Below, in pieces: positions 59,675-64,000 of a stretch of 64,000 nucleotides of DNA. This DNA is from Salegentibacter salarius (lineage in GTDB: Bacteria; Bacteroidota; Bacteroidia; Flavobacteriales; Flavobacteriaceae). A program made the translations under genes and the position numbers. The stretch spans positions 23,286 through 87,285 of the forward strand of contig NZ_FVZF01000012.1 in assembly GCF_900168265.1 (NCBI RefSeq). The letters run 5' to 3'. Position 1 is the first letter of the stretch. Each line of letters starts with the position of its first letter. The notes beneath the pieces were generated by a model, which was not told where the DNA came from, searched no databases, and saw nothing but the letters and a program-made list of their open reading frames with translations.

Positions 59675-62600
59675 ATGAAAAAGAATTATTTTTTAGGGGG
59701 ATGTAATATTATTTTATCGACAATAATATGCGCGTTTATTTTCAGTGCAAATTTATACGGACAAAGTTTTTCCCAGAGCAATTTAAATTTTAATGGTAAG
59801 GGATCAATCTCCAATGGTACTTCATTGATGTTTGGACCAGACGGGCGCTTATACGTAGCTGAATATACAGGAGCTATAAAAATTTTTACTATTGAGCGTA
59901 CATCAGTAACTGATTATAAAGTACTTGCAAGTGAAGTTCTTTCAGATATAGCATCTATTCAAGACCACAATGATGACGGTAGTCTCTACAGTACAACTTT
60001 AAGAGAAACAACAGGACTTACAGTTGGCGGTACTGCGACTAATCCTGTGATATACGTAGCTTCCAGTGATTTCAGGATTGGTGGAGGCGGAGGCGGAGGA
60101 AGCGGAGATACTAACCTGGATACTAATTCGGGTATAATTACCCGTTTCAGCTGGAATGGAAGTTCATGGGATGTAGTAGATATTGTTCGCGGCCTTCCCC
60201 GTTCAGAAGAGAATCATGCGACTAACGGTATGGAACTGGCCACTATAAATGGAGTGAACTACCTGATTGTAGCTCAGGGTGGGCATACCAATGCCGGTGC
60301 ACCTTCAATAAATTTTGCATATACCACAGAATATGCCTTATCTGCTGCGATATTATCGGTTAACCTCGATATGATAAATAGTTTACCGATTAAAACCGAT
60401 AATGGTAGAAAGTATATCTATGATCTTCCTACCCTGGATGATCCAACTCGCCCGAATAAAAACGGTATTACCAATCCTGATATTTTAGGATATGATGGGG
60501 TGGATATCAACGATCCATTTGGCGGTAACGATGGACTGAATCAGGCTAAAATTGTACCGGGAGGGCCAGTACAAATTTTTTCTCCCGGGTTTAGGAATTG
60601 TTATGATTTAGTGTTGACAGAGGCTGGAGCTGTATATGTTACGGAAAACGGATCAAATGGAGGTTGGGGAGGATTTCCGGTAAATGAGGGAGGAGGTAAT
60701 GCTACCAATGATTATGATCCAAACGAACCTGGTAGTACAGTTTCTTCAGGCGGAGAGAAAGTAAATAATTTGGATCATTTGCAATTAATTACTCCCAATA
60801 TCCAAAATTATTCATTTGGTTCTTTTTATGGCGGGCATCCAACTCCTGTTAGAGCGAATCCATTTGGAGCAGGTCTTTATACCAATCCTTCCAAAAATGG
60901 CACTACCGGCGCCATTTTTAGAACTAAAAAATATCATCCTGCAAAGAATACCGGAGATTTTACTAATGATCCAAATATTGGACTTCCCGCCGATTGGCCA
61001 CCTGTTGCTGTTGCGAATCCTGTTGAAGGAGACTGGAGAGGCCCGGGGATACCCAACCCTGATGGGCCGGTAGATGATATCATTACTACGTGGGGAACCA
61101 ATACCAATGGGATAGATGAATATACGGCCAGTAATTTTAATGGTGCAATGAAAGGTAATCTTATAGCTGGAGTGAATACCGGAGTATTAAGAAGAGTGGA
61201 ACTAAAACCAGACGGAAGCCTGAGTAAACTAACTCCTTCTTTTGTATCGGGATTAGGCGGAGATGCTTTAGGGGTAACATGTAATAGCGATAACGATATA
61301 TATCCGGGAACGATTTGGGTAGTTACCTTAAACGGGAAACTAATAGTGCTGGAGCCCCAGGATTTTGGAGAATGCAAATTACCGGGAGATCCTGGTTATG
61401 ATGCGAATGCCGACTATGATTTTGATGGTTATACCAATCAGGATGAAGAAGATAATGGCACAGATCCTTGTAACGGAGGTTCACAGCCAAACGATTTTGA
61501 TAAGTCTAACAATGGACCCAATGTTTCTGATTTAAATGATCTGGATGATGATGCAGATGGAATACTGGATGAAAATGACCCATTTCAACTGGGAAATCCA
61601 CACGAATCTGGAAGTGATGCATTTTTACTTCCTGTAATCAATGAGCTTTTTTCAAGTAATACAGAATTAGGAGGCTATAAAGGCCTTGGGTTAACAGGGA
61701 TAATGAACAATGGAACTCCTAATCCTAATTGGTTGAATTGGCTGGATAGGCGTGATGATCCAAATGATCCCAATGAAAATGATATTCTTGGAGGAGCAAT
61801 AGGAGCCATGACCATGCAGATGACCTCTGGAACCGCATTCGGTTCTAGTAATAGTCAGGAAAAAGGTTTTCAATACGGCATTCAGGTTAATTCGAACTCA
61901 GGGATATTTACAGTAGAAGGTGGGATCGCTAATTTTAATGGTCCTGTACAATTATATGGTTCTAATTCTCCTTCTAATGGAGAACTCGGATTTTTTATAG
62001 GTGATGGAACTCAGAGTAATTATATTAAATTCGTTATTACACCCTCTGGTTTAATAGCTCTTCAAGAAGTAAACGATGTTCCTCAGACGCCTACAAACAT
62101 AAACATTCCTGTTTTAGAGCGGCCAGATAGTAGTGTATCGTTTTATTTTGTGGTAAACCCCTCCAATGGTGAGGTAGTTTTAAAATATTCATTTGATGCG
62201 GGTGTTCAGGTGACAGCGGGAAGTATTACGGCTAAGGGACCAATTTTGCAGTCTTTACAAAATGCTGAAAATGATTTAGCTGTAGGGATGATAGGTACTT
62301 CTAATACGATAGGAGTAGAGCTGGAAGGAACCTGGGACTTTCTAAATGTGACTTCCAATGGTCCTACAATAGCTTCAGAGCTTCCGGATATTGAGCGAAC
62401 AATTGGTGTGGTAACAGAGAATATTAGTCTTTTATCTTATTTTGATGATAACCAGGGTGTTGAGAATCTTACCTATAGCGTTTCAGGCAACACCAACGCT
62501 GCCATTGGAGCTACAATATCCGGCAGCACACTTACTATTAGCTATCCTGATTCACCGGCGATTTCAGCTATTACGATTCGTGCTACCGATGCTGATGCGA

Positions 62601-64000
62601 ATTTTATAGAGCAGAGTTTTAGGGTAAGTGCTGCGATCGACGGAAAATTAAATTGGGAGCAAGATACCAAAGCTAATAAATCGGTATACTTAACTCAGGC
62701 AGGAAACAATAACACTTATGCAGGAGGAATGACGAGCTATAATAACGAGGTAGATCAAGCTACCACTCCGGTAAGTATTTACAATACCGAGCGTTATGAT
62801 AGCGGTGCCGGGGCTCCCAATATGACTTATGCTTTTCCCGTGGACAAAGCAGGTACGTATGAGGTGCGTTTGTATATGGGGAATAGTTATTCCGGAACCT
62901 CTGCTATTGGAAAACGAATATTTGATATTTCGATCGAAGGAGTAGTAAATCCTTCCCTGGATGATATAGATCTCTCGGGTAAGTTTGGTCATCAAGTTGG
63001 AGGGGTGATTGTAAAAGAAGTTGAAGTCACAGACGGTTTGTTGGAGATCGCTTTTATCCATGGAGCAATTGAAAACCCTTTGATCAACGGCATAGAGATC
63101 CTGGAAGTGGCCTCGGGAGTTCCTAATACTCCAATTAATGTATCAGCAATTGAAGACCAGGTGAATTTTGAGGGAGATGTTTTAGATGGTAGCCTGGTAG
63201 TTTCTGCTAGTGGGGGTGATGGTAATTTAACCTATAGCATAAGCGGAGCTCCTTCAGGAGTAGTCATAGAACCTACCAATGGACAAATAGGTGGAACGAT
63301 CAGTTCCGGTACAGCTGTAAACAGTCCTTATACCGTTACGGTAACAGTAGATGATAGCGACGCTGAAACCAGTGATGCGGTAACGCTTAGTTTTAACTGG
63401 GAGATTAAATCTGGTACTCCTATTGAGGTAGCTGCGATTGAAGACCAAATAAATTTCGAGGGAGATGCTTTAGATGGTAGCCTGGTAGTTTCTGCTAGTG
63501 GTGGTGACGGTAATCTAACCTATAGCATAAGCGGCGCTCCTGCAGGAGTGACTATAGAATCTACCAATGGACAAATAGGGGGTACGATCAGTTCCGGTAC
63601 AGCTGTAAACAGTCCTTATACCGTTACAGTAACAGTAGATGATAGCGATGCTGAAACTAGTGATGCGGTAGCGCTTAGTTTTAACTGGGAGATCAAATCT
63701 GGTAGTCCCACGATCGCTTCAGAACTTCCAGATATAGAACGAACAATCGGTGTGGTAACAGAGAATATTAGTCTTTTATCTTATTTTGATGATAACCAGG
63801 GTGTTGAGAATCTTACCTATAGCGTTTCAGGCAACACCAACGCTGCCATTGGAGCTACAATATCCGGCAGCACACTTACTATTAGCTATCCTGATTCGCC
63901 TGCGGTTTCAGCTATTACGATTCGTGCTACCGATGCTGATGCGAATTTTATAGAGCAGAGTTTTAGCGTAAGTTTAGTAGAGGCACAGGTTGCCGATGAA
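59675..64000 (+). CDS. Giant secreted propeller/lectin/malectin/Ig-repeat protein (3' end cut by window)
   Basis: At least 1442 residues from the ATG at 59675, open to the window end. Signal peptide (about 1-30, ending SANLYGQ). Residues ~35-560 are a six-bladed-propeller or sorbosone-dehydrogenase-like domain (LMFGPDGRLYVAEYTGAIKI). Residues ~570-640 are Asp-rich, thrombospondin 3-like (DYDFDGYTNQDEEDNG; DLDDDADGILDENDP). A probable ConA-type lectin domain (~645-895) follows. Then come a cadherin-like repeat (ASELPDIERTIGVVTENISL), a malectin domain (LNWEQDTKANKSVYLTQAGN; IEVNPLINGIEILE-like end), two near-identical 96-residue Ig-like repeats, and a second copy of the cadherin-like repeat. 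It is probably T9SS cargo with a sorting domain beyond the window. Confidence 0.88.
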   Translation, partial: MKKNYFLGGCNIILSTIICAFIFSANLYGQSFSQSNLNFNGKGSISNGTSLMFGPDGRLYVAEYTGAIKIFTIERTSVTDYKVLASEVLSDIASIQDHNDDGSLYSTTLRETTGLTVGGTATNPVIYVASSDFRIGGGGGGGSGDTNLDTNSGIITRFSWNGSSWDVVDIVRGLPRSEENHATNGMELATINGVNYLIVAQGGHTNAGAPSINFAYTTEYALSAAILSVNLDMINSLPIKTDNGRKYIYDLPTLDDPTRPNKNGITNPDILGYDGVDINDPFGGNDGLNQAKIVPGGPVQIFSPGFRNCYDLVLTEAGAVYVTENGSNGGWGGFPVNEGGGNATNDYDPNEPGSTVSSGGEKVNNLDHLQLITPNIQNYSFGSFYGGHPTPVRANPFGAGLYTNPSKNGTTGAIFRTKKYHPAKNTGDFTNDPNIGLPADWPPVAVANPVEGDWRGPGIPNPDGPVDDIITTWGTNTNGIDEYTASNFNGAMKGNLIAGVNTGVLRRVELKPDGSLSKLTPSFVSGLGGDALGVTCNSDNDIYPGTIWVVTLNGKLIVLEPQDFGECKLPGDPGYDANADYDFDGYTNQDEEDNGTDPCNGGSQPNDFDKSNNGPNVSDLNDLDDDADGILDENDPFQLGNPHESGSDAFLLPVINELFSSNTELGGYKGLGLTGIMNNGTPNPNWLNWLDRRDDPNDPNENDILGGAIGAMTMQMTSGTAFGSSNSQEKGFQYGIQVNSNSGIFTVEGGIANFNGPVQLYGSNSPSNGELGFFIGDGTQSNYIKFVITPSGLIALQEVNDVPQTPTNINIPVLERPDSSVSFYFVVNPSNGEVVLKYSFDAGVQVTAGSITAKGPILQSLQNAENDLAVGMIGTSNTIGVELEGTWDFLNVTSNGPTIASELPDIERTIGVVTENISLLSYFDDNQGVENLTYSVSGNTNAAIGATISGSTLTISYPDSPAISAITIRATDADANFIEQSFRVSAAIDGKLNWEQDTKANKSVYLTQAGNNNTYAGGMTSYNNEVDQATTPVSIYNTERYDSGAGAPNMTYAFPVDKAGTYEVRLYMGNSYSGTSAIGKRIFDISIEGVVNPSLDDIDLSGKFGHQVGGVIVKEVEVTDGLLEIAFIHGAIENPLINGIEILEVASGVPNTPINVSAIEDQVNFEGDVLDGSLVVSASGGDGNLTYSISGAPSGVVIEPTNGQIGGTISSGTAVNSPYTVTVTVDDSDAETSDAVTLSFNWEIKSGTPIEVAAIEDQINFEGDALDGSLVVSASGGDGNLTYSISGAPAGVTIESTNGQIGGTISSGTAVNSPYTVTVTVDDSDAETSDAVALSFNWEIKSGSPTIASELPDIERTIGVVTENISLLSYFDDNQGVENLTYSVSGNTNAAIGATISGSTLTISYPDSPAVSAITIRATDADANFIEQSFSVSLVEAQVADE
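62363..63973 (+). repeat. Two near-identical 267-nt cadherin-like repeat copies
   Basis: 62363-62629 and 63707-63973 are at an offset of 1344 nt (448 codons). A stretch of nearly 150 nt starting at GGTGTGGTAACAGAGAATAT (62408) is identical in both. They flank the malectin domain and the Ig-like repeats. Confidence 0.85.
63131..63706 (+). repeat. Two tandem 288-nt Ig-like repeat copies
   Basis: The first copy begins near 63131 and the second 288 nt (96 codons) later. Shared landmarks are GAAGACCA at 63152 and 63440, and TAGATGGTAGCCTGGTAGTT in both. The differences are scattered single bases. The unit matches a putative Ig (He_PIG) domain with GDGNLTYSISGAP. Confidence 0.82.

Noticed and set aside
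60816..61377. Open frames on both strands within the giant secreted protein
   Set aside because: They overlap a continuous frame of 1442 codons with clear domains. Neither has family features, and the T/G-biased coding DNA explains them.

Overview
The window reads as chromosomal DNA of a marine-type flavobacterium (family Flavobacteriaceae; a Gramella/Salegentibacter-like genus is my best guess, by inference only). The signs are: low G+C; promoters of the Bacteroidetes form (TTG, about 19 nt, TAnnTTTG); few Shine-Dalgarno sites; a C-terminal type IX secretion (T9SS) sorting domain; lipoproteins with acidic residues just after the lipidated cysteine; DUF4252, CHRD and DUF423 proteins; and a CarB without its allosteric domain. 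Most genes are ordinary housekeeping genes in short operons on both strands. There is no CRISPR array, rRNA operon, insertion sequence or prophage.

Layout. 1-7.3 kb: a cut-off T9SS cargo gene, an Smr-domain protein, a calcium-repeat lipoprotein, a cysteine desulfurase, an OsmC gene broken by an in-frame stop, and mtaB. 7.5-12.1 kb: an alpha/beta hydrolase, a lytic transglycosylase with cardiolipin synthase, a thioredoxin-like protein and a TPR protein. 12.2-16 kb: rpmH, carB and a DUF423 protein. 16.2-20.6 kb: a tight five-gene minus-strand operon from rmuC to an SBF-type transporter. 20.7-23.2 kb: a GH114-like lipoprotein and an N-terminally eroded YaiO-like barrel.

23.2-30.3 kb is the most coherent accessory unit, a vitamin B12 uptake locus. 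It holds ATPase, permease and binding-protein genes on the minus strand and, divergently, a cobalamin riboswitch, a BtuB-type TonB receptor and a BtuG-like surface beta-propeller. A MazF-like toxin-antitoxin pair sits between the binding-protein and permease genes. The riboswitch carries an 86-nt self-complementary expansion in a normally short stem, and the receptor starts downstream of it at 27319.

30.4-39.6 kb: an S41 protease, an ECF sigma/anti-sigma/DUF4252 module, purB, a class III sirtuin, and two CHRD lipoproteins whose repeats are being homogenised at DNA level. 39.7-53 kb: trmH, a DEAD-box helicase, rdgB, rlmH, nadC, priA, a ParDE-type pair, an orphan LytTR regulator and rpsF-rpsR-rplI. 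53-59 kb: a DUF6495-like protein, a FtsX/MacB permease, hisS, an aldo/keto reductase and a HAD hydrolase, then a deleted tRNA-Met-like relic that keeps its terminator. 59.7-64 kb: the first 1442 codons of a giant secreted propeller/lectin/malectin/Ig-repeat protein with very recent internal duplications.

Across the intergenic gaps there is a family of REP-like hairpins whose stem-closing base pair changes in a compensating way between copies. This is the strongest unexplained non-coding signal here.
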